NCBI GenBank assembly: GCA_044229775.1 | Contig: JBGASH010000203.1 | Span: 1 to 5,987 of the forward strand | Source: JAHEYG01 sp044229775 | GTDB taxonomy: Bacteria; Bacteroidota; Bacteroidia; B-17B0; Aurantibacillaceae | Length of the DNA: 5,987 nt | Direction: 5' to 3' | In this document: positions 1-5,987 of the stretch, in pieces | Layout: each line of letters starts with the position of its first letter | Numbering within the stretch: the stretch's first letter is position 1 | The notes under the pieces: generated by a model | The model's input: the letters and a program-made list of their open reading frames with translations, nothing else | What the model was told of the DNA's origin: nothing | Database searches by the model: none | Translations under genes and position numbers: made by a program

Positions 1-1422
1 AACGACGTGGTGGTTAAAGCCGACCTGGCCGACCATAGCGCTGTGCGCGGATGTATGGTTATTAAGCCGCACGGTTATGGCATTTGGGAAAATATGCAAC
101 GTGCTTTAGATAAAATGTTCAAAGACACCGGGCACGTTAACGCGTATTTCCCTTTGTTCATTCACAAATCATTTTTCAGTAAAGAAGCCTCTCACGTTGA
201 TGGTTTTGCTAAAGAATGTGCGGTGGTTACACATTACCGCTTAAAAAATTCAGATAAAGGCATCGTTGTGGATGAGGGCGCCAAATTAGAAGAAGAATTA
301 ATTGTTCGTCCTACTTCTGAAACGATCATTTGGAATACCTATAAAGGATGGATACAAAGTTATCGCGATCTTCCTATTTTAATTAATCAATGGGCCAACG
401 TCGTGCGATGGGAAATGCGAACCCGTTTGTTTTTACGCACAGCCGAATTTTTATGGCAGGAAGGACATACCGCGCACGCTACCGCTGATGAAGCTATAGC
501 TGAAACAAAACAAATGTTGGATGTATACGCCGACTTTGTTGAAAATTGGATGGCCGTTCCGGTTATAAAAGGAGTTAAAACCCCTAACGAACGATTTGCC
601 GGAGCGCTTGATACCTATTGTATCGAAGCATTGATGCAGGATGGTAAGGCATTACAATGTGGCACCTCTCATTTCTTAGGACAAAACTTCGCCAAAGCAT
701 TTGATGTTAAATTTGCCACTAAAGAAGGTCCGCTAGAATATGTTTGGGCTACTTCCTGGGGCGTTTCTACCCGTTTAATGGGCGCATTGGTAATGTCGCA
801 CAGCGATGATAACGGTTTGGTGATACCTCCCAAATTAGCTACTACACAGGTTGTGATCGTACCAATATACAAGGGCGAAGAAGGATTAAAAAAAGTTTCG
901 GCAGTTGCCCTAGATCTTGTAGCTAAACTTAAAGCAAAAGGCATTGGCGTTAAGTATGACGATAGAGATAGTCAGCGCCCCGGATGGAAATTTGCCGAAT
1001 ACGAATTAAAAGGTATTCCGGTTCGCGTTGCCATTGGCGAACGCGATCTGGCCAATTCAGTGGTGGAAGTTGCACGCCGCGATGAACTCACCAAAGAAAC
1101 CGTTCCACTTGCGGGAATTGAGAACCATATTGAAAAACTTTTAACCGATATTCAAAGCAATTTATTTAACAAAGCCTTAAAACGTACTCAGGAATTAACG
1201 GTTAAAGCCGATTCGTACGACGAGTTTAAAAAATTACTCGACGGAAAAGGAGGTTTCATTAGTGCGCATTGGGACGGCACTCCTGAAACCGAAGAAAAGA
1301 TCAAGGAAGAAACAAAAGCAACCATTCGCTGTATTCCGTTAAATAATCCTAAAGAAGACGGAAAATGTATTTATAGCGGTAAACCAAGTACCCAGCGCGT
1401 TTTGTTTGCACGAGCATATTAA
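1..1422 (+). CDS. proS: Prolyl-tRNA synthetase, archaeal/eukaryotic type (5' partial)
   Basis: Charges tRNA(Pro) with proline in the cytoplasm, using ATP. The frame is open from base 1, and the sequence there already matches the interior of the family (VVKADLADHSAVRGCMVIKP), so the true start lies roughly 15-20 codons to the left; the GTG at 7 is not a credible start. Class II core: the proline/ATP-site TSE motif (RPTSETIIW, bases 307-333), motif 2 (RTRLFLRTAEFLWQEGHT, about 418-474) and motif 3 with its arginine at 772-774 (GVSTRLMGALVM). An anticodon-binding domain follows from about 840 (QVVIVPIYKG). The C-terminal domain ends in tyrosine (1417-1419), the hallmark of this shorter type, which lacks the YbaK-like editing insert of the E. 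coli form. Of the four cysteines that bind zinc in some relatives, only one seems to remain (Asp 1273, Thr 1288, Cys 1366, Ser 1375). First gene of a probable proS-unknown-lpxD-like run. Identification is very secure. Confidence 0.97.
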   Translation, partial: NDVVVKADLADHSAVRGCMVIKPHGYGIWENMQRALDKMFKDTGHVNAYFPLFIHKSFFSKEASHVDGFAKECAVVTHYRLKNSDKGIVVDEGAKLEEELIVRPTSETIIWNTYKGWIQSYRDLPILINQWANVVRWEMRTRLFLRTAEFLWQEGHTAHATADEAIAETKQMLDVYADFVENWMAVPVIKGVKTPNERFAGALDTYCIEALMQDGKALQCGTSHFLGQNFAKAFDVKFATKEGPLEYVWATSWGVSTRLMGALVMSHSDDNGLVIPPKLATTQVVIVPIYKGEEGLKKVSAVALDLVAKLKAKGIGVKYDDRDSQRPGWKFAEYELKGIPVRVAIGERDLANSVVEVARRDELTKETVPLAGIENHIEKLLTDIQSNLFNKALKRTQELTVKADSYDEFKKLLDGKGGFISAHWDGTPETEEKIKEETKATIRCIPLNNPKEDGKCIYSGKPSTQRVLFARAY

Positions 1423-1440
1423 TTATATTTATAGTTACAA

Positions 1441-2142
1441 ATGGCCAAAACACCGGATCAAAAACAAGAAATTGTAAAACTGCTTACCGAAAAATCGGCG
1501 ATGAAGCAGGACGTATTTAAAAACACTACAGCTGTTTTTGAAATGATGCGCGAAATTTGTCACGAGGTGGCCAATGATCTTAAAAGTGAAGTAGAAAAAG
1601 TAGATAAAAGGGTTTCGTTGGGTTTTTACGACATCAATCAACACGCCATGCAGCTAAAAGTAGCAGGAGATATGCTCGAACTTTTTATGCATACCAACGT
1701 GTTTGAATTCGAAAAAACACACCCTATGTTTAAAACCGGGTATATTAAACAGAATGAATTCAACTCCTATTGCGGATTAATAAACGTTTACAATTTCTTA
1801 GCCGACTCTTTTAAGTTTAACCGTTTAAACGATGTAGGCTATTTAATAGCCCGCATTTTTGTGAACCGCGAAATGAAATTTTTTATAGAAGCAAAAGCGC
1901 CATTGGGTTTAAAACATAACACATTCTCTACCGAACCGCTTACCAAAGAAAAATTAAAAGAAGTGATCCACGATCTTATTGTTTTTGTTATCGCTTTTGA
2001 TCTATACACCCCTCCTTTCGATTCAATGAAAGAGGTAACCGTAAATGAAATTCAGGAAAAAACAAGTAGCATAAGCCTGCGTACCGGTAAACGCTTAGGT
2101 TACGGCACTAGCGCCAATTACGATGACGAAGTAAATTTGTAA
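1441..2142 (+). CDS. Conserved Bacteroidota protein of unknown function
   Basis: A 233-residue protein that I cannot assign to a functional family; it resembles uncharacterised conserved proteins of Bacteroidota. There is no signal peptide and no convincing transmembrane segment, so it is probably cytoplasmic. The first 60 or so residues are charged and look helical (many Lys, Glu and Asp). The middle part (about 65-160) is richer in aromatic residues, with stretches such as FNSYCGLINVYNFLADSFKF and LIARIFVNREMKFFIEAK. A hydrophobic helix follows (IHDLIVFVIAFDLYTPPFD, about 175-195), then a polar tail with RTGKRLGYGTSANYDDE. No catalytic motif is evident. The ATG at 1441 is the first start after the proS stop, 18 bp downstream, and no Shine-Dalgarno sequence precedes it, as is usual in this phylum. 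It ends 8 bp before the LpxD-like gene, so the three genes probably share a transcript. That the frame is a real gene is nearly certain; its role is unknown. Confidence 0.88.
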   Translation: MAKTPDQKQEIVKLLTEKSAMKQDVFKNTTAVFEMMREICHEVANDLKSEVEKVDKRVSLGFYDINQHAMQLKVAGDMLELFMHTNVFEFEKTHPMFKTGYIKQNEFNSYCGLINVYNFLADSFKFNRLNDVGYLIARIFVNREMKFFIEAKAPLGLKHNTFSTEPLTKEKLKEVIHDLIVFVIAFDLYTPPFDSMKEVTVNEIQEKTSSISLRTGKRLGYGTSANYDDEVNL

Positions 2143-2150
2143 CGGTCTTT

Positions 2151-3092
2151 ATGAAAATTAGTCCTACACAACTAAAAGAGATCGCAAAAATCATTCAAGC
2201 GAAATACATTGGAAGTGACACGCATCTCATAACGGGTTTCAACGAGATCCATCGGGTTGAAAAGGGCGATGTGGTTTTTGTTGATCACCCAAAATATTAC
2301 GACAAGGCCCTTAACAGCGCTGCCACCACTATTATCATTAACAAAGAAGTGCCTTGTCCGGATGGAAAAGCCCTTATAATTTGTGAAGAACCCTTTACCG
2401 CCTTTAATACTTTAACCCGCCATTTTCAACCCCTCTCCTATTCTAATGTGAGTATTAGTCCTACCGCCAAAATGGGAACAGGTAATACCGTTATGCCGGG
2501 TTGTTATATTGGGAAAAATGTGGTGATAGGAAACAACTGCGTGTTACATCCTAACGTGGTTATTTACGATAATTGTGAGATTGGCAATAACGTAGTGATA
2601 CACGCTAACACGGTAATTGGTTCGGATGCCTTTTATTTTAAAAAACGCGCCGATCATTTTGAGCAGTTACAATCGGTTGGTAGGGTTATCATAAAAGATA
2701 ATGTTCATATCGGTGCCTCTTGCACATTCGACAAAGGTGTAACGGCCGATACCATCATAGGTAAAGGAACCATAATTGATAACATGGTACATATTGCACA
2801 CGACGTGGTTATTGGCGAAATGTGTTTGTTTGCGGCCGGTATTGCCATTGCGGGCGCTTGCACTATTGGAAATAAAGTAACCATGTGGGGACAAGTTGGT
2901 GTATCGAGCGGATTAACCATTGAGGATGGCTGTACCATTCTGGCGCAATCGGGAGTTGGAGAGAACATGAAGGCAGGCGTCACATATTTTGGTACTCCGG
3001 CTTACGATGCAAGGGAAAAAATGCGGGAAATATTTGCCGCAAAACAATTGCCCGAATTGCTGGCAAAATTACACCACGAGAAAAATAAATAA
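2151..3092 (+). CDS. LpxD-like UDP-3-O-acylglucosamine N-acyltransferase
   Basis: A 313-residue left-handed beta-helix acyltransferase of the LpxD family. Canonical LpxD moves a 3-hydroxyacyl chain from acyl carrier protein to the 2-amino group of UDP-3-O-acylglucosamine, the third step of lipid A synthesis. Residues 1-95 form the LpxD N-terminal uridine-binding domain, with a F-x2-[N]-x2-Y-like motif at F43, H46, Y49 (Asn is usual in the middle). Residues about 100-275 are hexapeptide repeats (IGKNVVIGNN, IGNNVVIHAN, IGKGTIIDNM). H217 in the IAHD motif matches the catalytic His239 of E. coli LpxD. The second conserved histidine (E. coli His276, in GH-x-x-I) falls on G254 here, in VSSGLTI. 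The C-terminus is a short helix. Many Bacteroidota carry a canonical lpxD in an lpx operon plus a second LpxD-like gene; this copy, away from lpxA and lpxC, is more likely the second type, so its substrate is uncertain and no symbol is given. Starts 8 bp after the previous stop. Confidence 0.9.
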   Translation: MKISPTQLKEIAKIIQAKYIGSDTHLITGFNEIHRVEKGDVVFVDHPKYYDKALNSAATTIIINKEVPCPDGKALIICEEPFTAFNTLTRHFQPLSYSNVSISPTAKMGTGNTVMPGCYIGKNVVIGNNCVLHPNVVIYDNCEIGNNVVIHANTVIGSDAFYFKKRADHFEQLQSVGRVIIKDNVHIGASCTFDKGVTADTIIGKGTIIDNMVHIAHDVVIGEMCLFAAGIAIAGACTIGNKVTMWGQVGVSSGLTIEDGCTILAQSGVGENMKAGVTYFGTPAYDAREKMREIFAAKQLPELLAKLHHEKNK

Positions 3093-3094
3093 GA

Positions 3095-4216
3095 TCATTT
3101 TACGGCTTTCTCAATCGAATTCCATAATAAATTGGCCGACTTATCCCACGAATAATTATCTTTTCGCTTCTTACCTTTTGCTACAAGGTCGTTTCTTAAA
3201 TTAACGTCGCCAAATGTTAACCATGGCATTTTTTATTTCGCTTATTTCGTAAGGATTTACGAATAAAGCGGCATCGCCTGCTATTTCGGGAATGCAAGTG
3301 GCGTTACTGGCAATGATTGGCGTTTCGCTTTGCATCCGCTTCTACCATTGGAATTCCGAAGCCTTCATAGTAAGGCACAAAGGTGAGCGCCATAGCCGAA
3401 GCCATTACATAAGCCAGATCATCGTCACGAAGCCGTCCTAAAAACAAAATATCGTCTTTGCAAGAAGTAGAGTCAACCGTCCGGTAAATTTCGTTCAATC
3501 CCCAAAACTGTGGACCCACCAAAAGCAATTTCATATCTGAATTGGTTTCCTTTTTAAATCCGTCGAATGCCTGTATCAAACGTGATACGTTTTTACGGGG
3601 ATGCAACGCTCCCACAAATAAAAAATAATCTTTCCCTTTCGAAAAACGGTTCTTTGTTTGTTGTTTTTTTAACTCATCAATTGGATTGAACGAAGGATTT
3701 ATGCCATTATAAACCACATCGATCTTATCGCATTTATTTTGTATTGGTGGCGATATCGTTCTTGCTATATTCGGAAACCGTAGCAATGCGCGTTGCTTTT
3801 TGCGCGAATTTTGGAAAGAAATGATTATAATATCTTGCCGTAAGCGGTTTAAGATCTTTTGGGTTGTGTAAGAAATTGATGTCGTGAATTACCGGCAACT
3901 GCTTGCATTTGGCGCCTAAACTAAGAAATCCATCGGGCGACAAAAACAGATCGGGATCCATTTTATTGAGTGTGCTTTTCACCGAAAATTCGAACCATAA
4001 ATAATATAAAAAAGGATGGCGTGCCTGTGGCGAAAGTATCATTGGGGTAACGTTATCGCCAAACAAAAATTCTTCATCAAACATCCTGTCAAATAAAAAA
4101 ACAAAATGGTCTTTTTTATTGGCTTGAGTAATGCGTTTGAGTGTTTGATAAGAGAACCAGCCAATTCCTTCGAGACGGTTCTTCAATAAGAGGCGGGTAT
4201 TAACAATAATTTGCAC
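3095..4216 (-). pseudogene. GT4-family glycosyltransferase gene broken by three frameshifts
   Basis: Reconstructed, this encodes a GT4 (GT-B fold) glycosyltransferase of about 373 residues, a normal length, expected to add a sugar from a nucleotide donor to a lipid-linked glycan at the inner membrane. It starts at a GTG at 4214-4216; an in-frame TAG lies just upstream. Segment 1 (4216 to about 3740) gives the N-terminal Rossmann domain, including LEGIGWFSYQTLKRI and TRIATVSEYSKNDIA, and hits TAA at 3734-3736. Segment 2 (about 3735-3337) is in the next frame and has VVYNGINPSF, GALHPRKNVSRLIQAF and the E-x7-E donor-site motif in YYEGFGIPMVEA. After an extra base at 3336/3337, segment 3 reads MQSETPIIASNATCIPEIAG and AMVNI. 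After a third shift near 3206-3216, segment 4 reads GDVNLRNDLVAKGKK and NYSWDKSANLLW, ending at TGA (3095-3097). No nonsense codon lies in the frames carrying homology. Either recent gene decay or sequence errors could explain this. Confidence 0.88.
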
Positions 4217-4220
4217 ACCG

Positions 4221-4237
4221 CAAAGCTATCAAAAATA
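4221..4237 (-). promoter_or_regulatory. Putative Bacteroidota-type -7 elements for the glycosyltransferase gene
   Basis: On the reverse strand, TATTTTTG (4237 to 4230) and TAGCTTTG (4228 to 4221) both match the Bacteroidota -7 consensus TAnnTTTG exactly. They lie just before the GTG start at 4216. The first would give a very short leader; the second would give a nearly leaderless message. No well-spaced -33 TTG or TTTG element was found, so the assignment rests on the -7 match and the position only. Confidence 0.45.
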
Positions 4238-4245
4238 TGCAATTC

Positions 4246-4272
4246 ACGGTAAAAAAAAGCTATCTTTACCGT
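4246..4272. repeat. Perfect 8-bp inverted repeat between divergent genes
   Basis: ACGGTAAA (4246-4253) and TTTACCGT (4265-4272) are exact reverse complements separated by 11 bases. The repeat lies in the 65-bp region between the divergent glycosyltransferase and flippase genes, and its right arm overlaps the -7-like element of the flippase. It could be an operator for a dimeric repressor or, if transcribed, a small hairpin. It could also be chance: one or two such repeats are expected in a random sequence of this length. Confidence 0.4.
4261..4268 (+). promoter_or_regulatory. Putative -7 element for the flippase-wzz operon
   Basis: TATCTTTA differs from the Bacteroidota -7 consensus TAnnTTTG only at the last base. 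It lies 13 bases before the ATG at 4282, so transcription would begin a few bases upstream of that ATG with a very short leader. No clear -33 element is present upstream. If it is the promoter, the ATG at 4237 cannot be the start, which agrees with the protein comparison. Confidence 0.4.
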
Positions 4273-4281
4273 TCTGTAAAA

Positions 4282-5832
4282 ATGCAGCAAAGAAAGTTCA
4301 TAATTAACCTTGCTATTTTAATAATTTTAAACTTATTAATTAAGCCGTTTTGGATCATTGGTGTAGAACCCAAAGTTCAAAACGTGGTGGGGAATGCTAA
4401 TTATGGCGAATATTTCACACTCTTCAATTTTTCATTTTTACTAAGCATCTTACTCGATTTCGGCATCACCAATTTCAATAACAAGAACATTGCGCAGAAT
4501 AATCATCTGCTTAGTAAACATTTTAGCAGCCTCCTTTCTTTAAAATTCTTTCTCGGATTTTTGTACATGGTAGTAACGATGCTTTTAGCGGTTATTATTG
4601 GTTATGATTTCAGATACATGAAGCTCCTCTTCATTTTAGCGTTAAACCAATTCTTCATCAGTTTTATCCTATATCTACGATCAAACTTACTAGGACTTCA
4701 TTTATTCAAAACGGATAGCATTGTATCCGTACTAGATCGCATCATTATGATCGGGATCTGTGTGGGATTGATCTTTAATTGGTTTGGCATCAACGTTGAC
4801 ATAATGAATTTTGTTTACGCTCAAACGTTGGGATATGGTTTAACGGCTTTGATCGCGTTTTGGATAGTATTAAAGGAAACTCACACCTTTAAACTCAAGT
4901 GGAACATGGCCTTCAACATGATGATCCTTAAAAAAAGTTTTCCTTTTGCCATCTTAGTCCTATTAATGACATTTTACAATCGTTTGGATGCGGTTTTGAT
5001 TGAACGCATCTTACCAGAAAAGAATTTTTATTTAAGCGCGATAATTGATAAGGTAAGATCCATTCCCAAATTATACGAACATGCCGGCATTAAAATTATC
5101 ATTGATGATGCCGAGTTAAGTATGATCAATACCGGTGCTACACAGGCCGGAATTTACGCCAAGGCCTTCCGTTTGTTGGATGCAGCTAACATGATCGCCT
5201 ATTTATTCGCTATACAATTACTTCCTATTTTTAGCCGGATGATCGAATACAAAGAGGATGTTCAGCAGTTGGTAAAGCTATCTTTTACTTTGATCATTAC
5301 CCCTGCTCTTTTGGTATCGATTGGCTGCTCTTTTTACAGCAACGAACTCGTATCACTCATTAATCGCGGCATTACCGATTCGGCAGTCGTTTTCAGGATA
5401 CTGATGTTTTGTTTTACGGCGCAATCGGTGGGTTATATTTTTGGTACCCTTCTTACGGCTAATGGAAACCTGAAACAATTCAATATTATGGCGGTTTGTG
5501 GCATATTGGTGAATGTACTCCTCAACATCATCCTTATACCCCATTACAAGGCTATGGGAAGCGCTATTGCCAGCCTTATTACCCAGTTCTTAACCGCTAT
5601 GGCGCAGGTATTTATTGCTAAAAAAATATTTAAATTCAAAGTAAATTCTCGCTTATTAATTGCCTTGTTTTTGTTTATATTTGGGGTTGCTTTTATAAAT
5701 TACTTTACCCTAAATATGACCAAAGACTGGCGCTTTAATTTTGCTATTATGGTTGTTTTATCGGGTTTTTGGGCGTTTGTTACTGGCATGCTAAATATTA
5801 AATCAGTATTCAGGTTTTTAAAATATAAATAG
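4282..5832 (+). CDS. Polysaccharide flippase, Wzx/MATE-like (MOP superfamily)
   Basis: An inner-membrane protein of 516 residues with about 14 hydrophobic segments (roughly 5-29, 45-66, 85-108, 112-133, 148-168, 175-198, 217-238, 300-322, 332-355, 368-390, 402-421, 426-446, 458-478, 485-503). It is expected to flip lipid-linked oligosaccharide units to the periplasmic face for polymerisation. Family-like stretches include LLDFGITNFNNKNIAQNN, QAGIYAKAFRLLDAANMIAY, FGTLLTANGNLKQFNIMA and IPHYKAMGSAIASLITQF. The frame also has an ATG at 4237, but relatives as I remember them begin with a short basic stretch like MQQRKFIINL. The extra 15 residues would also cover a promoter-like element and an inverted repeat, so ATG 4282 is preferred. 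Residues about 246-285 seem to be an extra loop. The next gene starts inside its stop codon, and the glycosyltransferase gene diverges 65 bp upstream, which supports a surface-polysaccharide role. The exact glycan is unknown. Confidence 0.9.
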   Translation: MQQRKFIINLAILIILNLLIKPFWIIGVEPKVQNVVGNANYGEYFTLFNFSFLLSILLDFGITNFNNKNIAQNNHLLSKHFSSLLSLKFFLGFLYMVVTMLLAVIIGYDFRYMKLLFILALNQFFISFILYLRSNLLGLHLFKTDSIVSVLDRIIMIGICVGLIFNWFGINVDIMNFVYAQTLGYGLTALIAFWIVLKETHTFKLKWNMAFNMMILKKSFPFAILVLLMTFYNRLDAVLIERILPEKNFYLSAIIDKVRSIPKLYEHAGIKIIIDDAELSMINTGATQAGIYAKAFRLLDAANMIAYLFAIQLLPIFSRMIEYKEDVQQLVKLSFTLIITPALLVSIGCSFYSNELVSLINRGITDSAVVFRILMFCFTAQSVGYIFGTLLTANGNLKQFNIMAVCGILVNVLLNIILIPHYKAMGSAIASLITQFLTAMAQVFIAKKIFKFKVNSRLLIALFLFIFGVAFINYFTLNMTKDWRFNFAIMVVLSGFWAFVTGMLNIKSVFRFLKYK

Positions 5833-5987
5833 TGAACAAGGACGACATCAATACATCCGAACAATTATTAATTAAGATCATAAAATGGCGTAAACCCATT
5901 TTGTTATCGGTTAGCTTGGCGTTAGTAGTTTCTATAGCCATTTCTTTTTTGATGGCACCGCAATACAAATCGGTTGCCACACTTTTT
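5832..5987 (+). CDS. Wzz-type polysaccharide chain-length determinant, N-terminus (3' partial)
   Basis: The first 52 residues of a protein that runs off the right edge. The start is a GTG at 5832-5834 that overlaps the flippase TAG by one base (TAGTG); an in-frame TAA at 5826-5828 rules out an earlier start. After a short polar N-terminus (NKDDINTSEQLLIKIIKWRK) comes one transmembrane helix, about residues 22-41 (PILLSVSLALVVSIAISFLM). The sequence then begins the periplasmic domain with APQYKSVATLF. This layout, with the P-x-Y-x-[SA]-x-A-x-[LI] turn after the first helix, is typical of the Wzz/polysaccharide co-polymerase family (Pfam Wzz), which controls the length of O-antigen, capsule or exopolysaccharide chains with the Wzy polymerase. 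The one-base overlap suggests translational coupling with the flippase. Whether it is the short two-helix type or one with a C-terminal tyrosine kinase cannot be told from this fragment. Confidence 0.85.
   Translation, partial: MNKDDINTSEQLLIKIIKWRKPILLSVSLALVVSIAISFLMAPQYKSVATLF

Noticed and set aside
669..944. Antisense open frame of 91 codons inside proS.
   Set aside because: It lies opposite strongly conserved synthetase sequence, has no recognisable protein character, and is best explained as a shadow of the proS codon pattern.
1423..1440. Promoter-like TATATTTA between proS and the unknown gene.
   Set aside because: The gap is only 18 bp of AT-rich sequence and the match to TAnnTTTG is incomplete, so it is not distinguishable from background.
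1435..1644. Antisense open frame rich in Phe and hydrophobic residues opposite the unknown protein.
   Set aside because: The Phe and Leu content comes from reverse-reading Lys and Glu codons (AAA, GAA) of the forward gene. There is no family resemblance.
2667..2983. Two overlapping antisense frames within the LpxD-like gene.
   Set aside because: Both lie over the hexapeptide repeats, whose regular codon pattern keeps other frames open by chance.
2989..3204. Forward open frame across the end of the LpxD-like gene and the start of the convergent region.
   Set aside because: It overlaps the end of the LpxD-like gene in another frame and the reverse-strand glycosyltransferase tail, and its translation has no protein-like pattern.
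3224..3250. Short direct repeat-like TTATTTCG units.
   Set aside because: They encode the EISEI stretch of the broken glycosyltransferase, so the similarity comes from repeated codons rather than a repeat element.
3730..3745. Programmed +1 frameshift at the first break: the reverse strand reads AAA TAA A, the type of site used for +1 shifting in Euplotes ciliates.
   Set aside because: The surrounding genes are clearly bacterial, no such mechanism is known for ordinary genes in Bacteroidota, and the other two breaks do not share the motif. Plain indels explain it better.
4237..4281. ATG at 4237 as the flippase start.
   Set aside because: It would add 15 residues not seen in relatives as I recall them and would place a -7-like element and an inverted repeat inside the coding region. 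ATG 4282 fits better, although the longer form is not excluded.
5353..5544. Antisense open frame inside the flippase gene.
   Set aside because: It lies opposite conserved membrane segments of the flippase and shows no protein-like features.

Overview
The window looks like chromosomal DNA of a member of the Bacteroidota, probably flavobacteria-like. This rests on protein resemblance recalled from memory (an archaeal/eukaryotic-type prolyl-tRNA synthetase, an LpxD-like acyltransferase, and a flippase and glycosyltransferase of the kind found in this phylum), on starts without a Shine-Dalgarno sequence, and on TAnnTTTG-type -7 promoter elements. No rRNA, tRNA, CRISPR array, insertion sequence or phage gene was seen.

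Layout. Bases 1-3092 carry three closely spaced forward genes: proS (its first codons lie left of the window), a 233-residue conserved protein of unknown function, and an LpxD-like hexapeptide-repeat acyltransferase. The gaps are only 18 and 8 bp, so they are probably cotranscribed. Facing them, with only 2 bp between stop codons, is a reverse-strand family 4 (GT4) glycosyltransferase gene at 3095-4216. It is broken by three separate frameshifts, although homology to the family continues through all three frames. A 65-bp divergent intergenic region (4217-4281) holds promoter-like elements on both strands and a perfect 8-bp inverted repeat. To its right, a forward polysaccharide flippase (Wzx/MATE-like, 516 residues) overlaps by 1 base the GTG start of a Wzz-type chain-length determinant, which runs off the right edge.

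Functional picture. The right half is the edge of a surface-polysaccharide (O-antigen, capsule or exopolysaccharide) locus: glycosyltransferase to build, flippase to export across the inner membrane, Wzz to set chain length. The left half is a housekeeping block with a link to the outer membrane through the LpxD-like protein.

No clearly new multi-gene system is visible. The points most worth a second look are the triple frameshift confined to the glycosyltransferase gene, the loss of the second conserved histidine in the LpxD-like enzyme, an apparent loop insertion of about 37 residues in the flippase, the inverted repeat between the divergent genes, and the unknown protein between proS and the LpxD-like gene.
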